64,000 nucleotides of DNA from an uncultured Paracoccaceae bacterium (GCA_947497185.1 CANMFL010000004.1:124001-188000); one strand, 5' to 3'; counted from the stretch's first letter, positions 42,168 through 51,215 are shown. Notes: generated from the letters alone by a model not told the origin. Made by a program: numbers and translations.

Positions 42168-43510
42168 TACGAAGCACCTCCCATGAGCGTTGCGTGAATA
42201 TCCATCGCCGCATCACGGCCTTCGGCCACAGCGGTAACGGTCAAATCGTCGCCGCCAGCGGCGCAATCGCCACCAGCCCAGACTTTGTCGTTGCTGGTTT
42301 TACCTGTCTCAGAAACCGCGATTTTACGACCATCTAGCGCGAGGCCACCGTCCGTAGTCAATGTCTGACCAATGGCGCGGAACACCTGATCTGCTTCCAG
42401 CTTTACGGTTTCGCCGGTACCTTTCAGGCCCGTGCCGTCGTCGTGAGTGTATTCAAGTTCGATGAATTCAACGTAGTTTTCATCATCAGCGTGCAAGGCC
42501 TTTGGCTGGACGTTGAACATCAGGTTCACACCTTTGGATGCGGCAAGGTCTTGTTCGTATGTGCTGGCACCCATCGCATCGCGTCCGCGACGGTAGGCGA
42601 TTGTGACGTTCAACGCGCCCAATAATTTGGACTGCACAGCCGCATCAACGGCCGTCATCCCGCCGCCGATCACAACGACATTACGACCAACGGGCAGTTC
42701 GGTCAGGTCGCTTGCCTGACGCAGATGCGCGATAAAGCGGACCGCGTCAAAAACACATTCCTGATCATCACCCGGCACACCGAGCGCATTCACACCACCT
42801 AGCCCGACGCCCATGAAGACCGCGTCATGGTTGGCGACCAGCTCATCAAGTTGAAAGCTTTCACCAAGGATTTGCCCATGATGGAAAGTGATCCCGCCGA
42901 TACCCATCAGCCAGGCGACTTCTTTCGCGGCGAAGTCGTCGGTGGATTTATAGGCTGCGATCCCGAATTCGTTCAGTCCGCCTGCTTTGCCTTTAGCATC
43001 CAGTAGGCTGACGTCGTGACCCAACATCGCAAGACGGTGCGCACAAGCAAGGCCCGCTGGACCCGCGCCCAGAACCGCAACCCGTTTTCCGGTAGGTGCG
43101 GCACGTTCAAACGGGTGGCTGTTCTTAGCCATCGCCGTGTCGGTTGCATACCGCTGAAGCCTGCCGATTTCGACAGGTTTGCCTTCGGCGGTTTCACGTA
43201 CACAGGCTTGTTCACACAAATCTTCGGTCGGACACACACGTGCGCACATGCCGCCGAGGATGTTTTGATCAAAGATCGTTTCAGCTGCGGAATCTGGCGT
43301 TCCGGTCGAGATTTGCCGAATGAACAGCGGAATGTCGATCGAGGTCGGACATGCTGTGACGCAGGGCGCATCATAGCAGAAATAGCAGCGATCCGCCGCG
43401 ACGGCAGCTTCGTGCGGCGCATAGGGCGCGTGCAAGTCCTTGAAGTTTTCTGCGATCTCGTCAGCGGGCAAACGACCTACTGCGATACCGGGAGTCAATG
43501 GGGTGGCCAT
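42167..43510 (-). CDS. preT: NAD-dependent dihydropyrimidine dehydrogenase subunit PreT
   Basis: Electron-transfer subunit of the same enzyme, 447 residues: an N-terminal GltD-like Fe-S region (CYFCYDAPCVTACPTSIDIP and CARVCPTEDLCEQAC), an FAD-binding VAVLGAGPAGLACAHRLA, and an NAD(P)-binding VVVIGGGMTAVDAAV. The WAGGDCAAGGDDLTVTAVAEG ending is typical. I start at the ATG at 43510, with AGAGAG upstream; 36 residues of upstream open frame are not family-like. Also called pydX. First gene of its operon; the RutR-like site at 43563-43578 is upstream. Confidence 0.94.
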   Translation of the reverse strand: MATPLTPGIAVGRLPADEIAENFKDLHAPYAPHEAAVAADRCYFCYDAPCVTACPTSIDIPLFIRQISTGTPDSAAETIFDQNILGGMCARVCPTEDLCEQACVRETAEGKPVEIGRLQRYATDTAMAKNSHPFERAAPTGKRVAVLGAGPAGLACAHRLAMLGHDVSLLDAKGKAGGLNEFGIAAYKSTDDFAAKEVAWLMGIGGITFHHGQILGESFQLDELVANHDAVFMGVGLGGVNALGVPGDDQECVFDAVRFIAHLRQASDLTELPVGRNVVVIGGGMTAVDAAVQSKLLGALNVTIAYRRGRDAMGASTYEQDLAASKGVNLMFNVQPKALHADDENYVEFIELEYTHDDGTGLKGTGETVKLEADQVFRAIGQTLTTDGGLALDGRKIAVSETGKTSNDKVWAGGDCAAGGDDLTVTAVAEGRDAAMDIHATLMGGAS

Positions 43511-43562
43511 GGGCAACTCTCTGTCTATCCTGATTTGAGATGAGCTTGGCACAGAAAATTTT

Positions 43563-43578
43563 TTTATCAAATGGTAAA
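43563..43578. promoter_or_regulatory. RutR-like near-palindrome upstream of preT
   Basis: TTTATCAAATGGTAAA matches 11 of the 14 specified positions of TTGACCAnnTGGTCAA and is itself symmetric except for one pair. It lies 53 bases upstream of the preT start, in an AT-rich promoter-like spacer. It is a candidate weaker RutR site for preT-preA. Confidence 0.55.
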
Positions 43579-43606
43579 TTTTAGGCGAAATGAAAACAGA
43601 GGCCTG

Positions 43607-43636
43607 CGCCGGAGGCAAATGTGGATGCCTCCGGCG
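43607..43636 (-). terminator. GC-rich hairpin after the galactose dehydrogenase-like gene
   Basis: CGCCGGAGGCA (43607-43617) and TGCCTCCGGCG (43626-43636) form a perfect 11-base-pair stem with an eight-base loop. On the minus strand it lies 34 bases after the stop at 43671 and is followed by TCTGTTTTCATTT, so it likely ends that gene's transcript before preT. Confidence 0.75.
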
Positions 43637-43670
43637 GGAGTTGTTGTGGCGAAATGAAGGGGTAGGCCGC

Positions 43671-44582
43671 CTAGAAAGCGAAGGCGTCGGTGGTGATACG
43701 TTTGCCTAATGTCAGCGCGTCTGCAACTTGGATGAGGGGCCGCACATCGACGTCGGAGGCGTCGGAATCCACAAGCCTTTTCATATGCTTATAAAGCGCG
43801 GGGTATTCGTCGAGACCATCAACAGGTTGCTCAACACCGTCGATGAGAAACCGTGCGCCGCCCTCTTTGAGTTCGGCTAAACCGCCGTCGGTTTCCAAGG
43901 TAATGTCCCAACTTTCTGACCCCTCTTGGCGCCAGTCAAATTCACCACTGATATTGTCGGCCCATTGCATTTTAGCGGCAATTGGAGTGTCACGATTGGT
44001 CGGAAACTCTAAAATTGCGCTCTGGAGGCGCATCTCAAACGGTAGAATCTCGGTGATAATCGACAGTGCATTGATGCCCGGATCGAAGACACCCATGCCG
44101 CCTGGCTCGAACACCCAATCTTGGTTGGGATGCCATTTGCGCACGCCTTCTTTCCACGTGATGTGCGCCTTTTTGATCGCCTTATCCGCCAGCCACGCCT
44201 TGGCCGGTTGCACAGCAACCGCTGCCCGACTGTGCCATGTCGCAAACAGAGACACACCGTGGTCTTTCGCCATGCTCTGCAGCATGTGAACTTCGGAAAT
44301 CGTGGCACCCGGTGGTTTTTCGAGCATCACGTGACGGCCTGCGGCCATTGCTTTTGCTGCATAGTCGAAACGCGGCACAGTTGGCAGGCACAAGGAAATC
44401 ACGGGGATGTCGGGGTGATCTGCCAGCATTTTGTCGAAGTCTGTGTAAGACGGCACGCCATCCACTGTACCAACCCGACTGACTGTCGCTGCGAGGGTCC
44501 AATCATCGCTGCTGTTGATTGCAGGGACATGTTGGTCAACGGCGATTTTGCCGATGCCGATGAGGCAGATTTTAGTTTTCAT
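43671..44582 (-). CDS. Gfo/Idh/MocA-family D-galactose/L-arabinose 1-dehydrogenase-like protein
   Basis: A 303-residue NAD(P)-dependent oxidoreductase. It follows the Azospirillum L-arabinose/D-galactose 1-dehydrogenase closely as I recall that sequence: KICLIGIGKIAVDQHVPAI, GRHVMLEKPPGATISEV with the conserved Lys, LFATWHSRAAVAVQPA, WKEGVRKWHPNQDWVFEPGGMGVFDPGINALSI, and a DVRPLIQVADALTLGKR end. It oxidises the anomeric carbon of an aldose to a lactone. I start at 44582 with AAAGAG eight bases upstream. No sugar-lactonase or transporter is adjacent. Confidence 0.82.
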   Translation of the reverse strand: MKTKICLIGIGKIAVDQHVPAINSSDDWTLAATVSRVGTVDGVPSYTDFDKMLADHPDIPVISLCLPTVPRFDYAAKAMAAGRHVMLEKPPGATISEVHMLQSMAKDHGVSLFATWHSRAAVAVQPAKAWLADKAIKKAHITWKEGVRKWHPNQDWVFEPGGMGVFDPGINALSIITEILPFEMRLQSAILEFPTNRDTPIAAKMQWADNISGEFDWRQEGSESWDITLETDGGLAELKEGGARFLIDGVEQPVDGLDEYPALYKHMKRLVDSDASDVDVRPLIQVADALTLGKRITTDAFAF

Positions 44583-44852
44583 CAGTGGCTCTTTCTTTTT
44601 ACGTCGTTGCCGCGCCTTTGACTGGCTGCTTGGCATAAGGATCGTTCGGGACAGGTTAGGGGGAGTTGACCCGAATCTCAAACGTCAAACGGGAGCTATG
44701 CACGTGCAAAACCGCTTTATTTTGCAATAGGTCCGCCAGTCTCACTATGTGATACTGCGCACCCACCCCAGCGCTATTTTGTCCACATAATGAGACCAAA
44801 CAGACTTGATAATGGGCGATTACCCTGACAGCCTAGCGGCAAGGAGAATGAC

Positions 44853-45593
44853 ATGCGTAATACAATGGATCACTGGCAAGAACGGGTTGATATGGCGGCA
44901 GCGTTCCGTTGGACCGCGAGGCTGAATATGCACGAAGGCGTCGCGAACCACTTTTCGCTCGCGATCAATGACGACGGCACGCGGTTCCTGATGAACCCGA
45001 ATCAAGTGCATTTTTCCCGCGTCAAAGCGTCCGATATGATTGTCGTTGATGCAAATGACCCCGACACGCTGAATGGCCCTGACGCACCTGATGCCACAGC
45101 ATGGGGATTGCACGGCGGTATCCATCGCCATGTGCCGCATGCCCGTTGCGCAATGCACGTGCATTCAACTTTTGCGACCGTACTTGCATCGTTGCAGGAC
45201 AGCCGCCTGCCGCCGATTGACCAAAACTGCTGCACGTTCTTCAATCGCTATGTGATTGATGACGGATACGGCGGGTTGGCGTTTGAAGACGAGGGCGAAC
45301 GGTGTGCCGCGCAATTCAGCGACCCGAAAAAGAAGGTCATGATCATGGGCAACCATGGTGTGCTGGTGATCGGCGACACCGTCGCGGAAACGTTTAACCG
45401 GATGTTCTATTTTGAACGGTCCTGCGAAACATACATCCGCGCCCTGCAAACCGGCCTGCCCCTACGCGTACTGCCTGACGACATCGCCGAGAAAACAGCG
45501 CTTGAATTAGAAGCCTATCCTGAGCAAGATCAGCGTCACTTGGCCGAGTTAAAAGCCATTTTGGATGACGAAGGGTCGCCGTATGCCAGTTAG
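44853..45593 (+). CDS. class II aldolase/adducin-family protein
   Basis: A 246-residue aldolase II fold protein. The zinc-binding HVHSTFATVL and GNHGVLVIGDTVAETFNRMFYFERSCE are the usual metal-site segments; residues near Asn-33 and Ser-35 in ANHFSLAI also fit. Members act as fuculose/rhamnulose-phosphate aldolases, epimerases or decarboxylases. This one has the decarboxylase/aldolase-like size, and the substrate is undetermined. The AAGGAG at 44841-44846 supports the start. Confidence 0.8.
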   Translation: MRNTMDHWQERVDMAAAFRWTARLNMHEGVANHFSLAINDDGTRFLMNPNQVHFSRVKASDMIVVDANDPDTLNGPDAPDATAWGLHGGIHRHVPHARCAMHVHSTFATVLASLQDSRLPPIDQNCCTFFNRYVIDDGYGGLAFEDEGERCAAQFSDPKKKVMIMGNHGVLVIGDTVAETFNRMFYFERSCETYIRALQTGLPLRVLPDDIAEKTALELEAYPEQDQRHLAELKAILDDEGSPYAS

Positions 45594-45652
45594 CCCCATT
45601 GTGTACGATAAAAAGCAGTGGAAAAGCACGCGCCGCATGTCGTCGCGGGGGT

Positions 45653-45673
45653 GAAAGGGCCTGCCACCCTTTC
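45653..45673 (+). terminator. hairpin after the class II aldolase gene
   Basis: GAAAGGG (45653-45659) and CCCTTTC (45667-45673) form a seven-base-pair stem with a seven-base loop. There is no clear T run after it, so a terminator role is only possible. It lies just before the acyl-CoA dehydrogenase ribosome-binding region (TAAGG). Confidence 0.35.
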
Positions 45674-45698
45674 CGACCTCTAGCTTTAAGGCATCCCC

Positions 45699-46862
45699 AT
45701 GACAGTTTATGGCACCACAGACGAACATCAAATGATCGCGGACAGCGTTCGCAGCTTTGTTGAAAAAGAGATCTATCCGCACGAAGAACTTGTAGAACGC
45801 ACCGGCGAAGTCCCAGCAGAGATCGCGCAGGAGATCAAACGCAAGACGATTGATCTGGGCTTTTACGCCTGTAATTTCCCTGAAAGCGTCGGTTGTGCAG
45901 GGCTGAACCACCTCGAATTTGCGATTGTGGAACGCGAACTTGGGCGTGGTTCTATGGCGCTGAACCACTTCTTCGGTCGTCCGCAAAATATCCTCATGGC
46001 TTGCGAAGGTGAACAGGTCGAAAAATACCTGATGCCTGCGGTGCGTGGCGAAAAGATGGATGCGCTGGCAATGACCGAACCCGGTGCGGGATCGGACGTG
46101 CGCGGCATGAAATGTTCTGCCGTGCGCGATGGTGGCGATTGGGTCGTGAACGGGACCAAGCACTTTATCTCCGGCGCGGACCATGCGGATTTCATTATCG
46201 TGTTCATCGCCACCGGCGAAGACGAAACCCCACGCGGGCCCAAGAAACGGATCACCGCGTTTCTGGTCGATCGCGGCACGCCCGGCTTTACCATTCGCGA
46301 CGGATACAAGTCGGTGTCGCACCGTGGCTACAAAAACATGATCCTTGAATTTGACGACTGCCGTTTGCCTGATGCGCAGGTTTTGGGCGAGGTTGATGGC
46401 GGCTTTGACGTGATGAACACATGGCTCTATGCGACCCGTATCACGGTTGCGACAATGTCCGTTGGCCGTGCGCGTCGTGTGTTTGACTATGCGCTGAACT
46501 ACGCGGCTGAACGTGAACAGTTTGGTCAGAAGATCGGTAAATTTCAGGGCGTTAGCTTTCAGCTTGCCGATATGATCACCGAGATTGACGCGGCTGATCT
46601 TCTGACCCTTGCCAGTGCTGATCGATTGGACAAAGGATTGCCTGCAAACCGCGAAATTGCGTCGGCGAAACTGTATGCGTCCGAAATGTTGTCGCGCGTC
46701 ACCGATGCTGCGATCCAAATTCATGGCGGTATGGGTCTGATGGACGATTATCCATTGGAACGGTTTTGGCGGGACGCCCGAGTTGAACGCATCTGGGACG
46801 GCACATCAGAAATCCAACGCCACATTATCAGCCGTGACCTCCTGCGAGCTTTGGGCGCATGA
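45699..46862 (+). CDS. acyl-CoA dehydrogenase
   Basis: A flavin-dependent acyl-CoA dehydrogenase of 387 residues, full-length. Marks: ALAMTEPGAGSDVRGMKCSAVRDGGDWVVNGTKHFISGA, VSHRGYKNMILEFDDCRLPDAQVLG, RREQFG-like AEREQFGQKIGKFQGVSFQLADM, QIHGGMGLMDDYPLERFWRDAR and the catalytic glutamate in WDGTSEIQRHI. The stop overlaps the next start (ATGA), linking it to the ligase and hydratase genes. In a carnitine-like route it could act as crotonobetainyl-CoA reductase (CaiA-like); that is inference. Confidence 0.92.
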   Translation: MTVYGTTDEHQMIADSVRSFVEKEIYPHEELVERTGEVPAEIAQEIKRKTIDLGFYACNFPESVGCAGLNHLEFAIVERELGRGSMALNHFFGRPQNILMACEGEQVEKYLMPAVRGEKMDALAMTEPGAGSDVRGMKCSAVRDGGDWVVNGTKHFISGADHADFIIVFIATGEDETPRGPKKRITAFLVDRGTPGFTIRDGYKSVSHRGYKNMILEFDDCRLPDAQVLGEVDGGFDVMNTWLYATRITVATMSVGRARRVFDYALNYAAEREQFGQKIGKFQGVSFQLADMITEIDAADLLTLASADRLDKGLPANREIASAKLYASEMLSRVTDAAIQIHGGMGLMDDYPLERFWRDARVERIWDGTSEIQRHIISRDLLRALGA

Positions 46863-48880
46863 CGGGCGCGTTAAAGCGGCTGTTCAACCCATCATCCATG
46901 GCCGTCATTGGCGGCGGATTTTGGGGCGAGGCCGTCATCCAGCAGGCCGAAAAGTTCGGATTTTCTGGCACGATCTGGCCGATACATCCGTCCAAGGACG
47001 AAATCGGTGGGCTGCCTGCATTTCGCGGTATCCCCGCGCTACCCGCAGCGCCTGATGTCGCCTATGTTGGCATCAACCGTGACGCGACAATTGGCGCTGT
47101 CGAACGGCTATCAAGGGCGGATGCGGGCGGTGCGATCTGCTTTGCCTCTGGCTTTGCCGAGGCACAAGCCGAAGACGGTTTGGCCACCGACGCCCAAGCC
47201 AGATTGTTGCGGGCCGCTGGTGATATGCCGTTCCTCGGGCCCAATTGTTACGGTTTTATCAACGCACTTGACGGGGCGATTGTCTGGCCGGACCAACACG
47301 GGTTGACGCGCGTTGATCGTGGCGTCGCTATCCTGACCCAATCGTCGAATATCGCGATCAACTTGACGTTTCAGGCGCGAAACCTGCCGATTGCAATGAT
47401 GATTACCTGCGGGAATATGGCACAAATTTCGCAAGCAGCGATCATCGATCACCTCTTGGATGATCCACGCATCACTGCGATTGGTGTGCACATCGAGGGG
47501 TTTAGCGATCTGAAAGGTTGGGAATCCGTTGCGCAAAAAGCCCACGCACGCGACATTCCCATCGTTGCGATCAAAGCAGGGCGATCCGAAGCCGCGCGCG
47601 CCGCGACCCAGTCACACACCGCGTCGCTGGCTGGCGAGGATACGAGCGCCGAAGCATTACTGGCGTTTCTAGGCATTGGTCGCGTGAACACGTTGCCTGA
47701 GTTGCTAGAAGCGTTGAAATTGGGTCACGTCTGCGGGCGATTACCCAACCGGAATATCGCCTCGATCAGTTGTTCGGGCGGTGAGGCGTCGCTCGCCGCT
47801 GATTTGGGCGAAGTACACGGCCTGACGTTTCGGTCATTAATGGACTGCCAGCAGGCGACATTGCGCGATATTTTGGGACCGAAAGTGGCGCTGGCCAATC
47901 CGCTCGACTACCACACTTACGTTTGGCGCGACACAGCAGCGATGACCGCCGCTTGGTCCGCGATGGTCACGCCGGACATCGCGTTAACCATGACAATCGT
48001 TGATATTCCGGACGCCACCCGCGCCGACCCCAAGGACTGGGATTGCGCGATTGATGCCGCGATTGGCACAAAGGCGGTTGGCGGCAATGTCGCCTTTGTA
48101 TCGTCCTTGCCTGAAACGATGTCAGCCGCGACGGCTGCGCATCTCTTAACCAATGGCGTCGCGCCGATGCAGGGGCTTGCCGAGGCTATGGCCGCCGCCG
48201 CCGCACTTGTCCGCCAGACACCTGGTAAGGGCTTATTAACTGGTGGCGTTTGCGCGCAATTCATTGATCATGGTGAACGCGCCGCCAAGGAAATGTTACG
48301 CAGCCATGGATTGAATGTGCCGCGAAACGTGGTGGAAAGTGATCCGGATGCGGTCAATGATCTGACGTTTCCTGTCGTCGCCAAAGCAGACCGCATTGCT
48401 CACAAAACAGAGCAAAATGCAGTGATCTTGAACCTAAACTCACCCGAAGAGGTACATGCGGCGTTGAAAATACTGCCCACTAGCGGCGGATTCAACTTTG
48501 TAGAAGAGATGGCGCAAGGCTGTGTTGCTGAACTGATCGTCGCCATGACAAATGACCCCGCGCACGGCATAATGTTTACGATTGGCGCTGGCGGGACATT
48601 GGCAGAGCTGTGGCAAGACACGCAACATTTGATGCTGCCTGTGACGTCGGAACAGATCAACGATGCTATCAGCCGTTTGCGGATCGCACCCCTGATTGAC
48701 GGCTATCGTGGCAAACCTAGTGCTAACCGCACCGCCATCATTAACCAAGTTCTCGCATTGCAAGCCTGTGTCGCGTCGCAGACTGACGGCTTTGTCGAGA
48801 TCGAAATCAACCCCCTGATTTGCACACAGACCGAGGCCATTGTCGCCGACGCGCTGTGGCGCCAAACCTATCCGGAGTAA
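46859..48880 (+). CDS. NDP-forming acyl-CoA ligase (acetate-CoA ligase family)
   Basis: A 673-residue protein of the ADP-forming acyl-CoA synthetase superfamily. Domain order: CoA-binding Rossmann domain (SMAVIGGGFWGEAVIQQ, FLGPNCYGFIN), succinyl-CoA-ligase domain with the phospho-histidine in ATQSHTASLAG (about residue 250), then an ATP-grasp domain (FPVVAKADRIAHKTEQNAV, EMAQGCVAELIVAM). It makes acyl-CoA from acid, CoA and ATP or the reverse. The start overlaps the dehydrogenase stop, and the CaiD-like gene follows after three bases. Substrate unknown. Confidence 0.88.
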   Translation: MTGALKRLFNPSSMAVIGGGFWGEAVIQQAEKFGFSGTIWPIHPSKDEIGGLPAFRGIPALPAAPDVAYVGINRDATIGAVERLSRADAGGAICFASGFAEAQAEDGLATDAQARLLRAAGDMPFLGPNCYGFINALDGAIVWPDQHGLTRVDRGVAILTQSSNIAINLTFQARNLPIAMMITCGNMAQISQAAIIDHLLDDPRITAIGVHIEGFSDLKGWESVAQKAHARDIPIVAIKAGRSEAARAATQSHTASLAGEDTSAEALLAFLGIGRVNTLPELLEALKLGHVCGRLPNRNIASISCSGGEASLAADLGEVHGLTFRSLMDCQQATLRDILGPKVALANPLDYHTYVWRDTAAMTAAWSAMVTPDIALTMTIVDIPDATRADPKDWDCAIDAAIGTKAVGGNVAFVSSLPETMSAATAAHLLTNGVAPMQGLAEAMAAAAALVRQTPGKGLLTGGVCAQFIDHGERAAKEMLRSHGLNVPRNVVESDPDAVNDLTFPVVAKADRIAHKTEQNAVILNLNSPEEVHAALKILPTSGGFNFVEEMAQGCVAELIVAMTNDPAHGIMFTIGAGGTLAELWQDTQHLMLPVTSEQINDAISRLRIAPLIDGYRGKPSANRTAIINQVLALQACVASQTDGFVEIEINPLICTQTEAIVADALWRQTYPE

Positions 48881-48883
48881 CCC

Positions 48884-49666
48884 ATGACAAACCCGATCAA
48901 AACACGCCGCGAAGGCGGAATTTTAGAAGTCACGCTGGACCGTCCAAAGGCCAATGCCATCGATCTGGCCACATCACGGATTATGGGAGAGGTGTTCGCC
49001 GATTTTCGCGATGATCCCGAATTGCGCGTGGCGATCATTACAGGCGCTGGTGAGAAATTCTTTTGCCCCGGTTGGGATTTAAAGGCTGCGAGCGATGGCG
49101 ATGCGGTCGATGGCGATTATGGCATCGGGGGGTTCGGCGGTTTGCAAGAATTGCGCGACCTGAACAAACCCGTAATTGCTGCGGTGAACGGGATCTGCTG
49201 CGGCGGTGGTTTAGAGCTCGCCTTGTCCGCCGACATCATTCTGGCGGCAGATCATGCGACATTTGCTTTGCCCGAAATCCGGTCCGGCACGGTGGCTGAC
49301 GCCGCCTCGATCAAACTACCCAAGCGCATCCCCTACCACATCGCGATGGAGCTTTTGTTAACCGGACGTTGGTTCGACACCTCAGAGGCTGTTGGCTGGG
49401 GGCTCGTTAACCATGTTTACCCTGCCGCAGACCTCATGACACAGGCGTGGGACATGGCGCGACTGATCGAATCCGGGCCGCCGCTGGTCTACGCGGCGAT
49501 CAAAGAAGTCGTGCGCGATGCCGAGGATTCAAAGTTCCAAGACACCATGAACCGCATCACAAAACGCCAATTGGCCAGCGTTGATGTGCTGTATTCCAGC
49601 GAGGACCAGCTTGAAGGTGCAAAAGCGTTTGCCGAGAAACGCGATCCGGTTTGGAAGGGTCGCTAA
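48884..49666 (+). CDS. caiD: CaiD-like crotonase (carnitinyl-CoA dehydratase)
   Basis: A 260-residue crotonase-fold enzyme, closely following E. coli CaiD as I recall it: DRPKANAIDLATSRIMGEVF, RVAIITGAGEKFFCPGWDLKAA, the acid residues Glu-111 (GGLELALSAD) and Glu-131 (FALPEIRSGT), and the identical ending AFAEKRDPVWKGR. CaiD interconverts L-carnitinyl-CoA and crotonobetainyl-CoA. This match is much stronger than for generic enoyl-CoA hydratases, but other betaine or hydroxyacyl-CoA substrates are possible. No caiT, caiB or caiC is next to it, which is odd for a cai system. Confidence 0.82.
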   Translation: MTNPIKTRREGGILEVTLDRPKANAIDLATSRIMGEVFADFRDDPELRVAIITGAGEKFFCPGWDLKAASDGDAVDGDYGIGGFGGLQELRDLNKPVIAAVNGICCGGGLELALSADIILAADHATFALPEIRSGTVADAASIKLPKRIPYHIAMELLLTGRWFDTSEAVGWGLVNHVYPAADLMTQAWDMARLIESGPPLVYAAIKEVVRDAEDSKFQDTMNRITKRQLASVDVLYSSEDQLEGAKAFAEKRDPVWKGR

Positions 49667-49729
49667 GCCGCTTTTACCACGAAACATGGATAATGCAGGC
49701 TTGCCTCTCTGGCAGGTCTGTATCACCAC

Positions 49730-50599
49730 ATGTCCATGACACAGACTTTACTCTCGTTTGGACACGGTTACTCGGCGCAGGCGTTGGGGCGTCTTTTGCT
49801 GCCACGCGATTGGCGTGTAATTGGCACAACGCGGTCAGAAGATCGCACTGCGGCTTTCGAGAATGCAGGCATTGAAGCGCATATTTGGCCAGGTGCCGAC
49901 ATGCTGCCCGCGCTTGATGCCGCGACCCATTTGTTAATATCTACAGCGCCCGACGCCGATGGCGATCCGGTGCTGGCTGAATTGCGAGATGAGGTCGCGA
50001 AACGTGCCGGGCAATTTGCATGGGTCGGCTATCTGTCCACAACGGGCGTTTATGGCGATCACCAAGGCGGTTGGGTCGATGAAAACACGCCCCTTACCCC
50101 ATCCACAAAACGCGGTATTGCCCGCATGAAAGCAGAGGCTGCATGGTCCGCGATTGATGGCCTGCCGCTACATATCTTCAGGCTCGCGGGTATTTACGGT
50201 CCCGGTCGTGGCCCCTTTGCGAAGGTGCGCAATGGCACGGCACGGCGTATTATAAAGGAAGGGCAAGTGTTTAGCCGCACCCATGTCGCTGATATTGCAC
50301 GTGTTTTGGATGCCTCGATCCGCCAACCCAACGCGAGGGCTGTCTACAATGTCTGCGATAATGATCCCGCGCCGCCTGAAGATGTGATCGCCTACGCCGC
50401 AGAATTGCTCGGGATGCCGATCCCCGAGGCCGAGGATTTTGCGACGGCTGACATGACGCCGATGGCGCGTAGTTTTTATGCCGAGAGCAAGAAGGTCAGC
50501 AACGATCGGATCAAGTCTGAACTGGGCGTTGACCTGCTGTATCCAGACTATCGGAGCGGACTTAATGCGTTGTTTGCTGCGGAAATGTCCGGCGAATAA
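49730..50599 (+). CDS. NAD(P)-binding SDR/epimerase-like protein
   Basis: A 289-residue atypical short-chain dehydrogenase. The N-terminal LLSFGHGYSAQALGRLL is a variant glycine-rich loop, and YLSTTGVYGDHQGGWVDE and RLAGIYGPGRG are YeeZ/NAD-epimerase-like segments. YNVCDNDPAPPEDV follows near residue 205. It has no clear catalytic YxxxK in the normal place, so it may be a non-catalytic or unusual member. Its last 38 bases overlap the 3' end of the opposite-strand membrane gene. Confidence 0.78.
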   Translation: MSMTQTLLSFGHGYSAQALGRLLLPRDWRVIGTTRSEDRTAAFENAGIEAHIWPGADMLPALDAATHLLISTAPDADGDPVLAELRDEVAKRAGQFAWVGYLSTTGVYGDHQGGWVDENTPLTPSTKRGIARMKAEAAWSAIDGLPLHIFRLAGIYGPGRGPFAKVRNGTARRIIKEGQVFSRTHVADIARVLDASIRQPNARAVYNVCDNDPAPPEDVIAYAAELLGMPIPEAEDFATADMTPMARSFYAESKKVSNDRIKSELGVDLLYPDYRSGLNALFAAEMSGE

Positions 50600-51215
50600 C
50601 CCAAGCGATACCTGCAAAAACGAGCAGCAAAATTACCGCGACGACTAAGTTGGATCCGTAGAAAACAGCGCGGCCTGATAGGTCGAGATTATTAAGAAAC
50701 GGATAAGGTAGACCGCTCGTCACTGTCCCTGTAGGGCTTGCATTCATCGGACCGACCACCAATTCGGCCCACGCGACATAGGTCCCGATGACACCGAACA
50801 ACCACATCAGCGACACGCGCAACTTGCGGTAGCTGCAATGCACAAACAATGTGTCGATGATTTGCAACGCGGGGCCAAGCCCGTGCATGTACAGCTCTAA
50901 ATAGGCCTGTCCCAACTGCCCGTCACTGGTCACAGATGTTGGGTCCGCGAAGTAGAGACGCCAGTACAGAAACACGACCATTGCGTTGAGCACGGCGGTC
51001 ATACACACGAAGCCGTCCCACCGTTTAGTGCTGCGATTTTCCTCTAGCGCCATCATGCGGCTGGCCGCGAAGAACGAACAGAATAGTGCCCAGATCGTCA
51101 GGTAGCGGAACGGGCCACCAAAGGCTGAAAAGTCACCGAAGAACAATGTGCGCAGGCAGTAGAACGCGGCTAGCAAAAACACGATCCATCTGAAAACTTG
51201 CCGTTTACGCATCAT
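50562..51215 (-). CDS. Pr6Pr-like membrane protein of unknown function
   Basis: A 217-residue polytopic membrane protein with about six helices. Conserved-looking features are a short charged N-terminus, FRYLTIWALFCSFFAASRM, a HGLGPALQIIDTLF segment and the C-terminal SNLVVAVILLLVFAGIAWV. This resembles the Pr6Pr/FAR-17a/AIG1-type family of putative membrane proteins, which I know without a proven function. It overlaps the convergent SDR-like gene by 38 bases. Two ATG codons in succession make the exact start uncertain by one residue. Confidence 0.65.
   Translation of the reverse strand: MMRKRQVFRWIVFLLAAFYCLRTLFFGDFSAFGGPFRYLTIWALFCSFFAASRMMALEENRSTKRWDGFVCMTAVLNAMVVFLYWRLYFADPTSVTSDGQLGQAYLELYMHGLGPALQIIDTLFVHCSYRKLRVSLMWLFGVIGTYVAWAELVVGPMNASPTGTVTSGLPYPFLNNLDLSGRAVFYGSNLVVAVILLLVFAGIAWVIRRTFPQQTTH

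Noticed and set aside
44583..44852. Possible regulator site TTTTGTCC...GACCAAA upstream of the class II aldolase
   Set aside because: One mismatch in seven and a long uneven centre make it no better than chance; no regulator gene is adjacent.
45549..46724. A 391-residue open frame on the minus strand opposite the acyl-CoA dehydrogenase
   Set aside because: It mirrors the codon pattern of a strongly recognised gene, has His/Phe/Arg-rich low-information composition, no ribosome site and no family features.
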